Shown: positions 32,325 to 46,469, numbered from the stretch's first letter. The stretch: 64,000 nucleotides of DNA from Stictocephala bisonia (GCA_035578905.1 JAQJVL010002733.1:19922-83921), one strand, 5' to 3'. Made by a program: numbers and translations. The notes: generated from the sequence alone by a model not told the origin.

Positions 32325-32888
32325 GTACAGTACCACTGTGCCTGTATGGGTGTGCGGGTGGGTGGTACTGACCCATACAGGTGGGTGGTAAATAGCCCAC
32401 CCGCCCACACCATACACGTACAGTGGTGATGACCCGCTCGCCCACCCATACACATACAGTGGTGGTGACCCACCCGCCCATTCATACACGTACAGTGGTG
32501 TTGACCCACCCGCCCACCCATACACGTACAGTGGTATGACTCACTCGCTCACCCATACATGTACAGAGTGATTGACTCACCCAGCCATACATGTATAGTG
32601 GTATGACACACTCGCCCACCAACCCATACATGTGCAGTGGTATGACTCATTTGCCCACCTATACATGTACAGAGTGATTGACTCACCCACCCATACGTGT
32701 ACAGTGGTATTGACCCACCCACCCATCCGTGCACGTACGGTGGTTTTGACCCACCCGCCCACCCATACACATTAAGCGGTACTGACCCACCCGCCCTCCC
32801 ATACACGTAAAGTGGTACTGACCCACCCACCCTCCCATACACGTAAAGTGGTACTAACCCACCCGCCTTCTCATACACGTACAGTGTT
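32325..32888 (+). repeat. 36-bp minisatellite M, locus 2
   Basis: About 15 units of the type TACACGTACAGTGGTATGAC plus CCACCCGCCCACCCA, in the same orientation as locus 1. The Gly/Tyr-rich frames on the minus strand follow from the unit length. Confidence 0.85.
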
Positions 32889-32889
32889 G

Positions 32890-34480
32890 TGGAGTATAAT
32901 ACTCCACATTTATTTTATCGAGTAATATTCCATAAAAACCAATATTAAAAAAAAAAAAAATGTGAGTAAAAGTGAAGAAAACGATTATTCTATCGTAAAA
33001 TAGTAATTAGGACTAAATACAATTATTATTTCGTTTAACTACTAGAATAGTTTATTTTCATATAATAATCAAGGTGTATACACTTGATAACTTTACGTAA
33101 ACGTATAAAAAAGTAATAATAAAAATAAATAAAAAACTAAATAAAAAATTGAAATTATAAACATTTTATGTTATGTAAAAACTTAAATTAATTTAACTAC
33201 AAAGGTTTTATATACCTTTTATATATACCTTTTATATACCAATACTACTGCTAGGAACTTTATCCCTGATGTATATTTAGTATTGGAATCAATACATTTA
33301 CTGTATACTACACTAATGTAATATAAACACAAAATAACTAGTTATTAGTATTCTGCTTGATAATTTTTCAATTAATATCTACGTATTTTACAACTAAAAT
33401 TTCGGTTATTTTTATTTTACACTATGTACAATTTCAACATGTACTTTAGACATATATTTTACCATAAATGTTCTTATTCAGAAAAAAATGTTCAAGACAT
33501 ATTTCAAATTTGTCAAAAGTTATTTTTAACTTAATCCATAGAGTAACTTCTTTCTGTGTTTTTATACACTGTATTTATCTACAATACTGTATATAAATCC
33601 CTTATGACTGATATTCAAATCCCGAGTAAATCTCTGACAGTGAAATCCCAGCAAAGTGTTGATTAAATCAGCTGAGGGCCTTAACTAAGGGCAAACAACT
33701 CAGTAATCCTTTAGCTTAGTAAAGCATTTAGTATCCAACAAGTGTGTTGATTAGTTATTTTAATGTTATGCATTAGGAGTGTACATCATTTGGAAATAGT
33801 TAATTGATAAATACAAAACAACGAAAATTGCAAGACATTAGGAATTACAACATCATTTTTATCGTAGAACGTTTAACGATATCTTAAGGATTTACACTTT
33901 AAGCGTAAACAATCCTATTATTATTTAGTTCAATAATTATAATTACTGTTTATTTACCACGAAGGATCAAATTCTAATTTCTCCACGTAACTCTAAAGCA
34001 TTTTCAAATTATAAGATATTTAATTACACTGTTAGTGGCCAGTGGCATCGGAGGTATGTACAATAACTTTAGAAAGGACGTGAAAATTACACAATATTAA
34101 AGAAAAAATAATTTGTTAAATTAATTAATTATAATACAAGATATTAAAATCAACATTTTCTCGTTTACTGCTCGAAGTTTTAAAAATCACGATCCACCTT
34201 GTAAATAATCGAAGTAGAAATTCAATATTCTATAATACAGAAAATGTTTTCCTTTTTAAATAAGAACTTATCGAAGTTCATTCAGAAGATACCTCAGATA
34301 TTCAGAAAAACAATAACATATTAACATAGTAAAACAAAAAAATAAAACAAATGAGAATATTCTTGAACTCTATATATGTTACAAAATATAATGGAGCTGG
34401 TCTCATTTATTGTAATCCTACGAGCATTGTCTGGTTATATTCCCAATTCCATTATTATTATTTATAAAATCAACGATAAG
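32890..34480. other. Gene-free AT-rich stretch
   Basis: No coding or repeat structure recognised beyond A/T runs. Confidence 0.5.
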
Positions 34481-35735
34481 GTTATATTATATATTACAGA
34501 CAATGTTTAAACCAAACAGATTTCCCCTAGGGTTCTGAGACGGCAGCCTGTGATGTATCACTTACTCAACTTACTGTTTTATCTTCAAGACAGCTGTTCA
34601 ATATCTAATGTCCTATATTATATTATATATTACAGACAATGTTTAAACCAAACAGATTTCCCCTAGGGTTCTGTGACAGGAGCCTGTGATGTATCACTTA
34701 CTCAACTTACTGTTTTATCTTCAAGACAGCTGTTCAATATCTAATGTCCTATATTATATTATATATTACAGACAATGTTTAAACCAAACAGATTTCCCCT
34801 AGGGTTCTGTGACAGGAGCCTGTGATGTATCACTTACTCAACTTACTGTTTTATCTTCAAGACAGCTGTTCAATATCTAATGTCCTATATTATATTATAT
34901 ATTACAGATAATGTTTAAACCAAACAGATTTCCCCTAGGGTTCTGTGACGGCAGCCTGTGATGTATCACTTACTCAACTTACTGTTTTATCTTCAAGACA
35001 GCTGTTCAATATCTAATGTCCTATATTATATTATATATTACAGATAATGTTTAAACCAAACAGATTTCCCCTAGGGTTCTGTGACGGCAGCCTGTGATGT
35101 ATCACTTACTCAACTTACTGTTTTATCTTCAAGACAGCTGTTCAATATCTAATGTCCTACATTATATTATATATTACAGATAATGTTTAAACCAAACAGA
35201 TTTCCCCTAGGGTTCTGTGACGGCAGCCTGTGATGTATCACTTACTCAACTTACTGTTTTATCTTCAAGACAGCTGTTCAATATCTAATGTCCTACATTA
35301 TATTATATATTACAGATAATGTTTAAACCAAACAGATTTCCCCTAGGGTTCTGTGACGGCAGCCTGTGATGTATCACTTACTCAACTTACTGTTTTATCT
35401 TCAAGACAGCTGTTCAATATCTAATGTCCTATATTATATTATATATTACAGATAATGTTTAAACCAAACAGATTTCCCCTAGGGTTCTGTGACGGCAGCC
35501 TGTGATGTATCACTTACTCAACTTACTGTTTTATCTTCAAGACAGCTGTTCAATATCTAATGTCCTACATTATATTATATATTACAGATAATGTTTAAAC
35601 CAAACAGATTTCCCTAGGGTTCTGTGACGGGAGCCTGTGATGCATCACTTTCTCTGTTTTATCTTCAACAGTTTTATCTTACTGTTTTATCTTCAAGACA
35701 ACTGTTCAATTTCCAATGTCCTATATTAAACTGAA
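34481..35735. repeat. 136-bp tandem repeat, nine copies
   Basis: The motif TTTCCCCTAGGG recurs at 34521 and every 136 bp to 35609. The last unit is degenerate. Each unit contains the short palindromes CCCTAGGG, GTGAT-GT-ATCAC and ACAGCTGT. Units differ mainly at GACGGC versus GACAGG, and the middle units are nearly identical, as expected from unequal exchange. Confidence 0.95.
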
Positions 35736-35739
35736 ACAA

Positions 35740-38620
35740 GTTCATGACAAATAAATTATGCCGTCTCTTACATAGTAAAAATACATTAATCTGTCAAGCT
35801 ATAGTAAAATATCTTTATACAGAATAAGAATATCCAAACATTAACTGCGTAAAGTTAAATTTAGATAAAAATATTTATATTGTTTGATGTATATTTAACA
35901 GTCATAAGTATTATGTTGAACTAAATGCCAGTTAAGTTGAAAAAACACAAAATAAGTGATTCAATATTAAAAACTTCAAGAGAGGTTGTATTAAGGTGTT
36001 AGGTTATGTTTACCAACGTTCTGGTTAAATTAATGACTCCCCAAAGGCCAATATAGGCACGTTTTCAATAAATAAATTATTGATGAATGGTGAAGAGTAA
36101 AATTATACACGTTTTCAGTGAATATCGTTGTGATGTTAAAATATTTTCCTATAAAAATGTTTTTTCAATACAAATATTTTTTAGGTTATTTTTGTCTTTG
36201 TAGATTAAATTAATATATTGTAAAAGTTTTTCTTTGCACTAAGAAAATATTGTATATCTAAATAATTAAATACTTACTTCTACTTGAGTCGTAATAGGCC
36301 TATATTATTTTATACAAATTGTTTCGTCATTAAAATAATTAGCCTCTGGCGATTTTAACCTAATTAAAAGTCAATTCTGTTTTTGAAATGGCTAAACACT
36401 AAACGAGAATGGAAGTTGTGATTTGCATCAGTAACTATTCATTTTATAACAACTCTTGAGAATAAGATTTCTTGTTCAAAAAGTGGTGAAATATTATTAA
36501 TTTGTGTCTCTTGAACAAATTGATTTTAACCGCGGAAAACTCGTTTTGTACCGAAAATTGGAAAAATCTTTTTTATCGGATAGTGAAAAAAGACGAAATA
36601 TCTTTTTTAAATCGTTATTTTTCGAAATTTTTAAATGTTACATAATTTTTTTGCTGAATATGTAATATATATAATTGATTTCTCAGTATAGATACTGTTC
36701 AGCCAGAAAAATTCACTTTTCAATCACCTAACCTAACTTATCCTAATTTTCTGTATTATCAAAAAAAAATCGGTAATTTGCGTTAAACTCGGGTGCCTTA
36801 TTTCGGTGGCAAGGACCACAATATCTGTACGTATGATTGTACAATATATAGGTGGTTTAGAGCAACCACTTATTCAGTAATCTTAGATATAGACAACTTT
36901 ACGAATTTGCGACTTACTTGCCTTAGCAGCAATAACATAATAACCTTTTCGTAGATAAATATCAAAGGAATGATAATATGATAATTGTAAAAATTATTAT
37001 GGATAAGGTGGTATATACACAGACAAATGTTTTCATGATATAATATATGTGCCTAAAAATGTTTAAATTATATTCCATGATGTAGCATTTGTAAATTATG
37101 TAAAGTATAATAAACAAATAATTTTCAAAATTAATAAAATATTACAATAGTACATTAATTTTATTTTTTAGTAGTCAAATAAAACACGTAATTAAAGAAC
37201 GAAAATAGCCACTAGAATATTATCTTAGATAATGTTTTAAACATTGCTTCGACAATATTTTTAGTTAAACGATATACGTAAAAGCATGCTTGCTTGTTTT
37301 ATTATATTAAATTGGACTAAAATGTAAATAATTTACTGTAAAAATTATAATACTTGTGAGGAGTTATGTCAGTTTTGTTTCTATGCTGGTAAAAGAACAA
37401 AATAATGAAATTATATTAAGAATAGACGTGCGTGAAGTAGATATTAATTAATCGTACAGTACAATGTAAATTTTACTACGTCAATAAAACTGGAATATTG
37501 AAATTGCACATTATGAAATAATTACTCAAAGTAATTAGTTTCTTTATTAGAATACTACGTGATGGTAGAAATATAGTACAAGTGAACGTTACACAACAAT
37601 AAATGTGCGCTGTTTGACTACCTTTGTGTTGTATATGTCAGTGTCTATTAAATAATTACATAGATATGTGCTTATATTCTAATAAATTTGTGTTGTGTGA
37701 CTTTACTTGTACTGTATACGTACCAACACGTATTATGCTAATTAAAAACTATTTAAAAAATGTGGTGTGGCTTGGAGATAATGTACCATTAGTAAACTAT
37801 AGTTTTAAATTAATTTACATTATTTATAGGCTGTTCCATTATGATAAACGTAAGTTTAAATCATATAATTGTTTTTCACAATTAATAGAAAATATTCTGT
37901 ATTTACACAAACGCTTCATATCATATTGGTTCATAATAAATATTTGTTTACGAACCAAATATATTTTTACGAAACAAATGAAAATACTTTTAAAACTAAG
38001 TAAATAACAACAATAATAAAGGAAATAACTCCTTACAAAGGCAGTGGCTGAGCTGGACATGTGTGGAACTATTGTATATTGATGGAGCACGGACATGCAG
38101 TGTTCCCTTAGGAACTGGTGTGTTCAAATATTTACGACTTCCGTGAGGGAAGTAGCTCCATTCCTGGATTACTTGTATCTTGTTAATCCATACACAAAGT
38201 GCTCTAATCAAAGTTTGGGACTTCATAGAAACAACTTAACTTGTTTATAGCACTACATTTTTGTTCCATAAAACTATAGTTTTATTATACTATATTCACT
38301 TATTTATGGCCAATATGTTAATTCAAATAGTATCTCTCAGATGTATTATTAGTCCTCAGGTAATTGTTCTTCTAGAACCAAAATGTCTGGAAGGATTTGA
38401 TCTGCAGATTCGTACCTCAGTAGACCACTTGATTAAGGATTTGGCTGATACTATATGCTTTGCTGTAGGACAATCTTTTAGGTCCAATTACTGTGAGCTC
38501 TCTGGCCTAGATATACCTAATCAGAATCACAATATTGTACATAAGCATACATTATGATGGACCATAATTCTTTCTGGTCTATATGAAATGTTGTCCACAG
38601 TCTACATAGCAGGGGATAGG
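35740..38620. other. AT-rich stretch, no convincing gene
   Basis: Open frames near 37624-38007 (plus) and 37996-38226 (minus) lack recognisable domains. The latter lies in a less AT-rich block (38040-38225) that may be a repeat. No promoter or splice context was recognised. Confidence 0.4.
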
Positions 38621-38627
38621 CCTACAA

Positions 38628-39205
38628 ACCGGGCGCAGTGCTGTAACCCAGCTACTTGGAGATACAATGTTGTGGAGATTGTAGGCAATACGTTCTATTC
38701 TCGATTGCTCGGTCCTCCTAATACTTAAAACGCATCCCCTCAATAGATTCCACTAATAAAGATGTCTGGCGTGTCCATGTTGGGTGGTAGTCTAGAGTGC
38801 GTGGGGGATTATATTATTTTACATTACAACAAGGATGTATAAGCTTGTTACATCCCCCAGGGATTATATTATTGACTAGGGGAAAACAAAACAAGCAGTC
38901 TACAGTTTTCCTGCTGTATTGAAGCTACAGCTCACACAATGGATAAATGAGTCAATAAATCCGAATGTTGTGTAATGAATAGAATTGAGTATCCGACTAG
39001 TCAGTTTGCTGAAACTCAGACCAATATTACGTGGTTCGGATTCCATGCAAAATCGTAGGTTGCTTATTTTCTCTAGATGTTGGGCTATTACAAATGGCTC
39101 TTTCTAGGTAATAGATGAACTAAATTAGTAACAATGACTACACTCATTACTCCTCATATTCACCCATTATCTCTACGGTCGGCGTCTAATAATGAGCAAT
39201 AATTA
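38628..39205 (+). repeat. SINE-like repeat S1, copy with an insertion
   Basis: The head GCAGTGCTGTAACCCAGCTA and the tail ATTACGTGGTTCGGATTCCA and GTTGGGCTATTA match S1. A foreign block of about 170 bp (about 38808-38975) separates them. It includes a 65-bp segment that recurs at 41108-41174. Confidence 0.65.
38895..38960 (+). repeat. 65-bp dispersed block, copy 1
   Basis: It holds GCAGTCTA, TTTTCCTGCTGT, TTGAAGCTACAGCTCACACA and ATGAGTCAATAAA, shared with 41108-41174. Here it sits inside an S1 copy. Confidence 0.7.
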
Positions 39206-39209
39206 TTTG

Positions 39210-41100
39210 TTTGTCTAATCTCTAACATGCTCCTCATGAATAAAATTATCTGTAATCGTAACATTCGAAAGGAAGTTTCTTGTTACTGACCATAATTCCT
39301 TTTCAAGTGACATTTTTCTTTAACAGTGGCTCTCCAGGAGTCCAGTTTTACTTACTTAAACGTTTTAATCTCAGAACTCTCATATTCCTTCTCTCTTCAG
39401 TTAATCTTATGTTTAATAAGAACGCACTATTTTACACTATTTTCTTTAATATTAGGTATCCTATGACATTTAGTTTCTGAGATCACAAAACTCTGTGTCA
39501 TGTAATTTCTCTCTACTAACTTAAGAATATGTAAAATACAGTCTCTCAGGTGTTACAAGATCATTAAAACATAATAATTTAAAAAATGATATCTTATATG
39601 TACAATGACTCAACAAACTTAACCCATTATAAACAACATGGCTTTGGATGTCAATGGCAAATTATGTTATTTTAAGGTAAACCAACAACTCAAGTGCTTC
39701 TATAAGCAGTATAAAATAATCTATATATAAAAACATAATTTACGAAGACACATTAGAGAATAGAAGATATGTTTATCTACTTCGAGTTTGGTTATTTGGA
39801 CTGTAAGTAGAAATAACTACGTCAAGCCCAGGACAGAAGTAACATTATCTAGTTGGTTGCTTCACATTATAATAAAGTTCCTCAGCAGTGATAGGTTTAT
39901 CTAGAGGCCAAGATAAACCTATGTTAAAATTTTCAAGTCAATTGGACGTAGATTTTTTGAGAAATATTGATAAGTGTTAAATGGCTTTTATGTATATAAT
40001 TTTGTAGTTAGCTTAATACGAGTTGGTACATGTGCTGTACAAGTAAATATGCACAAGCGGAATAGATATGTAGAAGATACATAAACACATTTAGAGTATA
40101 CAGAAGTTATAAATATGACTTTATATCCTACAATAACAATAGCTTATATACGTAGATCATAATGATAGCATGAATATAAAAATGTGACCAAATAATGAAT
40201 AAATGAATATCAAATATAATTTTTTATATAAAATATAATATCTCCGACTTCTCCTAAACTTATAACAATTTCAAATAATGTAAATAAGGAAATAAATTAT
40301 CAGAAACCTATACTTTGTACAGTATAATCAATTACAATAATTACACTGTATATAAATTAATTATCACTCCTTGTGCATTATTTATGTTGAAATATAAGCT
40401 CAATTGAAGGAACGTTGTTAGGCTCGTTTCTCATATCAACAAAGGCACCGATATAAAATGCCAGTACCGATATAAAAACCCGTGACGACAAAATGGAATA
40501 AAAGCGTTGTCCTGTGTTTCCAGTGGTATGATTATGTAAAATGGAAGGGTTGGAAATATCCAACCACCCTCTGACATTACAATCTGGCAATGAAAACAAA
40601 TGGTTCGAAACCGTAGGGTGAAATGTTTCCATGGGAAAGTTTTATTGTAATGTTATAGTTCAGCGTTTCCTATGAGTATTTTACTTCATTAAATGTATGC
40701 TTTGTTATGTGCAATATAAATTGGTTATTCTTATCATATACATAATTTTACACTATTTGTATCATATAACATAAGTATAGATTGATAATATACAATTATG
40801 TTATAGTATACTATACTTACTAATTGTTACTTATTACACACCATTTCGTTCCTTATTTTGTTAGTATTTGATATAATTATGGCTAGTAATTAATACATTT
40901 ATTTTTTCGATACAGGGTTGGAAAGGTATTGAAATGTGAAAATCGTTTACATAAGAAAACTGTGAGATCATTTCATCAGTCCATACAGTTGAAACTCATG
41001 GCGTGGTGTTTACCAGGGTCTTTGAGGAGATTACGAGCGGTGCGTACTATTCTCAGTCATCCTAACCATTCAATGGTTGCCATCGACGTAGAACTACCAC
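39210..41100. other. Gene-free stretch
   Basis: No recognisable gene. The 84-residue minus-strand frame at 40378-40632 has no known motif. Confidence 0.45.
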
Positions 41101-41107
41101 TTGTATT

Positions 41108-41174
41108 GCAGTCTAGGGTTTTCCTGCTGTGTTGAAGCTACAGCTCACACAATGGATATAATATGAGTCAATAA
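41108..41174 (+). repeat. 65-bp dispersed block, copy 2
   Basis: Near-identical to 38895-38960, outside any S1 copy. Confidence 0.7.
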
Positions 41175-41489
41175 ACGATGGGTGAGGAATGGGGCCCTGG
41201 ACGACAGTAACTTACTGAATCAACTAGACCTTGGCCTAAATCACTAAACAGACTCCTTTCTATCCTTCACTTCTCACATATAAGGCCTAGATGACACGTG
41301 TTCTTTAAGACTTCTGTTCAGCTCCTTCAGTGCACAATAATAAATCAGATTGACGTGGAATGAGTAGAATAAAAGGGACAGTATATATAGAAACAATACA
41401 TTAGTTGTTTTGCAAGCTAGGTTATCGTTTACCAAAATTCGTTTGAAATTAGATTAGTTGAGAAACAAATGTATTATTCATTATTCATC

Positions 41490-41830
41490 TCTAAGACGCT
41501 GATCGTAGAGATATGAGGCATGAATGAGTGTGATGAGTGTAGATGAACGAGTGTATTCATTGTTACTATCTGAGTTCGACTTAGCTCAGAAAGGACTATT
41601 TATTAATAGCCTAATAGCCAGGGCAACTATGGGACCTACAGCTTTACGTGGAATCCGAACCACGTAGTGTCAGTCTGATTTTCAGCTAAGTGCTTGTCAG
41701 ACCGCCCTTCGACAAAGCACTTTCGAATTGACAATTGACGCTTTGTCTACACAATTGTCAATTGTGTAGACAATTGACACTTAGTTCTCTTCTCTACACA
41801 ACACCCGCACCTTGACTACCTTGACTTATT
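41490..41830 (-). repeat. SINE-like repeat S1, inverted truncated copy
   Basis: It contains the reverse of the S1 tail (TCTCTAAGACGCTGATCGTA), GCCTAATAGCCAGGGCAACT and GTGGAATCCGAACCACGTAG. It is interrupted by a palindromic insert near 41690-41785 with a 12-bp stem GTCTACACAATT/AATTGTGTAGAC at 41745-41771. Confidence 0.65.
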
Positions 41831-42366
41831 CTGTCTTAGTAAGTTGCCGGTGTGGTTTTAGCTCAGTGGCTAATATTTCGAACAGTGGAGATCATGGCAT
41901 TTTCCTCTAAATGCACAAGTAAGTGTCATATCTCGACTTTCTTAAGCAAAATAAGGTTTTAGGTCAATAATAATCTATGATTAAGGTGAGATAGCTATCC
42001 TGTTGTTCCTGTCTGAAATACATGCAGCTATTTCTGCATGCAAATTTGGTTCGCAAATAATGACATTATCAGAACGATTTGCCAATATGAATTGGTTAAC
42101 TTGAACTTGGGTTAGTTTTTCATTGATATAGCTTAATTGAGGAGATATCAGCATAAATTATAGAGAATAATAATCATTATTGTCTACGGTTTTCCTGGCA
42201 GATTGTTCGTCAAGATAAAGTTTTAATGAGTGAAAAGTGTACATGTAGAAAAGTGTTTTGATTTAACTTATATAAAAATAAGGGAGAGGCATATCGACAT
42301 AAGAGGAAATTCCAATATCAGACACTTCTAAAATTCGAAAGGGAAATATGATATCTCCTTACCTTT

Positions 42367-42494
42367 TTGAAAGTCAACGGGATTATGAGCTCGTTTGACC
42401 TGTTCATGAATAATAATGTTCCTCTTTTGTGGGTTAGAGACGAGGTTGTCTTTGTCATGAGCTGTGAGCTCCTTTGACTGCTCATGCGTGCCTG
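42367..42494 (+). repeat. Dispersed repeat X, copy 1
   Basis: It shares TGTGGGTTAGAGA, GAGCTGTGAGCTCCTTTGAC and CTCATGCGTGCCT with 59102-59230 on the other strand. Confidence 0.75.
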
Positions 42495-43342
42495 ACGAGC
42501 ATTGTAACTAATAGCCCATACCCCACGAATGTTGGTCCTACAATACTGCTATATTTGATACGTTTTGGAATTATTTTCCTCAGGGTGCGTAATGATTTTT
42601 TTCACAAAGTCAGCCAGTTTTCTCTAAATCTAGGTTATAAGATGATTAATAAAATATTCTCCTAAAAATCTCTGTTACTTTGGAAACTTCTTGAAAATGA
42701 TTTAACCATAGTACAAGCGAGAATAAACGGTTAATGGACCATTTCAAGTTGTTTGTTAATATTTAGGTTTTAAGTAAAGTGTAATGTAATTAAAGGGAAA
42801 AATATATTTTAGTAATCACTTTTGAATTCACACAACACGTGGAAAATATTTTTCATCAACATATAAATTTCATTATGAATACAAAAATAGAAGAGACAAA
42901 TATTTCATATTTAAAAAATATAACATCAAACACCAGTTAATTTGGGCCTGCAGGCCTGTGCATGAACTTGATAAAACAACTGACGTACTTATACCCAACT
43001 TGAATACCCAACTTAACTCAGTTGGGGATTCAAACCTTGGACAAACCACAACACACCAACATTTCGGAAAACACAACCACAATACATTGGTATATGAAAA
43101 CCACTATAATTAATTAAATAAAAGAGTCCAAAACAGTATAGTGTCGTATTTATGAATACAATTTATTGTTTAGGTATGTCAAATTAAATAATTTAATATT
43201 AATTAAAAAAGTCTATGAAAATACTGTTACAGTAATTTAAATAATATTTGTAACCCAAAAGAATGGTACAACACAATTTCTTACAAGTTCCAAACTCTAA
43301 AATAGTGAAACTGTTATGTAAAGAATGGTGAAAGAAGGTGGT

Positions 43343-43512
43343 GTAGTATGGATGCCTTAGTGGGTAGGTTAAGTTGGGTAAGAAGTTGGGAATGGGGCGT
43401 AGAGCACAGCAATAACTCTGTTCCGACTTATCGGTTTCCCAGTTCTTGTAGAGTGAACACTAAACTGCTTCAACTTCAAGTACAGAGTCTCGGGCCATTG
43501 GTCGTCCTATAA
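43343..43512 (+). repeat. Dispersed repeat Y, copy 1
   Basis: Inverted relative at 57660-57838. Both copies keep the same frame open for about 44 codons, beginning MDALVGRLSWVRSWEWGVEH, but it is not a recognised protein. Confidence 0.75.
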
Positions 43513-44547
43513 TAAAACTCTTGTTGAGAAAAATTATGTAGTGTAGATTAGTTTTTCTAATTCTGTTCAAGATTAAAATAAAGATAAATCATTTAACCGA
43601 TGAGTTTTACAATTTGCAAGGTAAATAATCATGTAAATGATAATCCTTTTGGAAAAAATATACTTTGGTGTCAATTATTACTAAAATAAAATAAATACAT
43701 CCTTGTATAATACACAGTACACGTGTTTGTCTTCATTGTCTTCAAATAAATACACGTGTGCATACGTTCTTGTTTACATGTCAGTAAATATATTTAATAT
43801 CGAATATTTAAGACAACAATTATTGGGAAAAATACATTTCGGCACCTGAGTAAATACAGAATATCATTGGTGGAAAGTGTAAATGAAAATGGTCAAAAAA
43901 CCACTGGGTGGGTATTTTATTTGACTCAGTTGTCCAAACTAACGATTGTTATGGTATTGTAAGAATGGAAATTTTAGTCCTTTAAGTAATTGTTTTAGTT
44001 TGTCTTTTGTCCAAATAAAATAATCACTCCATGGAGCGATTGAAACAACACTCGCCCTCTACGGAGTGGGTAGAAAATTTTTTTAAGGCCTACATTTGGC
44101 GATATCGAGTGTAAGTATGTATTTTTACTCTCTCCACAGCATAAATACTCTTTGATTTGTTAAGTTTATTTCACTATTCTCAAAATGCCAAAGTAAACGA
44201 ACATTATGAAGATTATTTACACCGAAATAAGTACACATTTTCGAAGAAAATATGGTTTAAAATGAGTAAATGTCAGGGAAAATCGAGTTAAACGCTTGAT
44301 GACACATATTGGTGAAATTACAATGGAAGAGAAGAAGGTCGCCACAGGAAAAGGGTTGAGAAACGACAGTCGGAAACGGAAATATATTTTTCTAAAATGC
44401 CGAGTAAAAATTTATAGAGTCTGGAATCACTTACATAATACAAAGGTAATATGAGACTAACTTATTGATTACTTACCCTTGTCATTTTTAAGCCAACATA
44501 TTATTTACTAAATGTAAAGTAAATGAATAGAAATTTTACTATTTTAC

Positions 44548-44790
44548 TTTCTCCCATATGCGTTAGCATAGAGAAAGTATTGTGATCGTAAAGACAAGTG
44601 TGTTACAAGTTGGTCTGAAAATGCTTTTTAGGGTCCCCTGAACAAAAAAAGTGGTTTTTCGAAAAAAGATGTTGGTGTCTGTCCGTAATGTGCAGTTCAC
44701 TGGAGACCAAACGGATGGATACATTTTAATGAAATTTGGTATGTAGGTGTATTTAGCTAATATATCCACAAACATTTTTGAAATTTATTT
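44548..44790 (+). repeat. Dispersed repeat Z, copy 1
   Basis: It starts ACTTTCTCCCATATGCGTTA, then GAGAAAGTATTGTGATCG and GGGTCCCCTGAAC. Inverted relative at 58700-59012. Confidence 0.75.
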
Positions 44791-45761
44791 TTTAAAATAT
44801 TTTTATTGACAAATACATTAAAAATTAATTTTAACAAAAGTGAATCTAACGATTTTGATTTAATTTTTAGAAAATATGTGAATCACAATTTAAAACATTT
44901 TAGTAAAAATAGCATGTCCCTAACTAGAATAGTGTTTGAGTTATGTAAAAAAAAAAAAAAAAAAACATTCGGGAATAAAACTGATAATTATGAAACTTTT
45001 GGTTTTTAGTGTTTAAAATGGCGGAAAGCTTGTGCCGTATAGTAATACAGTTTACTTAGAACAATACTTTTTAAAATAATCAATAATATTATTTGATTTT
45101 ATACTTTTGTCACATTTGGTAGCTAACAGCTAGAGTTAAATTCATGACAAACGTTTATTTAAACGTAAGCTCTACTACGAAACAAGCATTAATATTCAAG
45201 ATAAGTTCTGTTTAATCATCTACAATATACAGGAGTAGGGTGTGATGTTCACATTTCACCAATTTCCTTCCATACAGAATTCATATCTAGCGATTTCATC
45301 TCACAGAAACCAGCTGCTACACAGATTAAATATTGATTAGAATGAACTACTTCCGTTCTAAGGACAAAATAAATCCCTGTGAAAAAGGATCTTTATATAC
45401 AATTTGTCACGTTAAAAAAATATTGAACAATAATAATTTTAAAGTCCAGAGATATAAACAATTCAAGTTGTATTATTATATTTAGGACTTCGTACAGAAA
45501 GACCATATTGAATTTCTTTATTAACTACCACAACAACAACAAATATCTACAGGTTTATGGATTTTTAAGTTTTTATTAATTAATTGAGTTATTCAAAATT
45601 AACTTTGTCTATGAAGTTTTAAATAAAGTAAAGTAATTATAGTTATTTTGTTTCTAAATCATTGACAGTTAAATGTTTGTGAAGTACTCTTTATTTTTTT
45701 ATAACGTGCATAAAGATTCCTTTTGAAAATTAATTTTTAATTTTCCTATGGAACCTGGATT

Positions 45762-46018
45762 TGGACTAACTAGTCAAGACCTGGAGTTAACCTCAGCTCA
45801 GACTTGGACTAACTAATTAAGACCAGGAGTTAACTTCAGCTCAAACCTGAACTAACTAGTCAAGACTTGGAGTTAACTTTAGTTCAGATCAGAACCAACT
45901 AGTCAAGACCTGGAGTTAGCCTTAGCTCAGACCTGGATTATCTAATCCAGACTTGGAGTTAACTTCAGCTCAGATCTGGACTATCTAGTCAAGACCTGGA
46001 GTTAACTTCAGCTCAGGA
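45762..46018. repeat. 43-bp tandem repeat
   Basis: About six diverged units with TCAAGACCTGGAGTTAACTT and CAGCTCAGACCTGGACTA. Confidence 0.85.
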
Positions 46019-46469
46019 AAGTAATAAATTAACAAAGCTAATGATTCCAAAAAAGTTCTGAAAAGATTTTATAATCCTTTAATCTCCCGAACTTAGGCAG
46101 AATTATTGTATCACCTAAACTTCCATGACTATGGGTAATCATTTCCCCTTCGACATTTCTAACTTAGATGAGAATATTTCAAAATCCCAATGAAGTTTTT
46201 CTACAGAATACTTCAAAATCCAGATCTTAGAAAAGTAAAATCTTTTTGCTGTTCAGTTCAAACTAAAGGACATTGTGAAAATATAAATTTTTTCTGTACA
46301 ATTTCATAATCAGTACTCAGTAACTCTATTACGAACACAATTATCCGTTTTTTCTATAACACAAATATACAATAGGTTGTGTATCAAAGAATAAAAAGTC
46401 TAATTTTAAACTGAGTAGTTAATATAGAATAGACAAGTAGAAAGAAAATTAAATGAGTTTCTTAAAACA

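Larger units (their letters stand above)
41835..45755. other. AT-rich stretch with dispersed repeats
   Basis: No gene recognised. It holds three repeat segments (42367-42494, 43343-43512, 44548-44790) that recur inverted between 57.6 and 59.3 kb. Confidence 0.5.

Noticed and set aside
37624..38007. 127-codon frame on the plus strand
   Set aside because: It lies in AT-rich DNA, starts at TTG, and is rich in Tyr, Leu, Ile and Lys with no domain. Such frames are expected by chance here.
41850..41910. tRNA-like A box (TTTTAGCTCAGTGGCTAA)
   Set aside because: No matching B box or acceptor-stem pairing follows at the right distance, so a tRNA gene is not supported.
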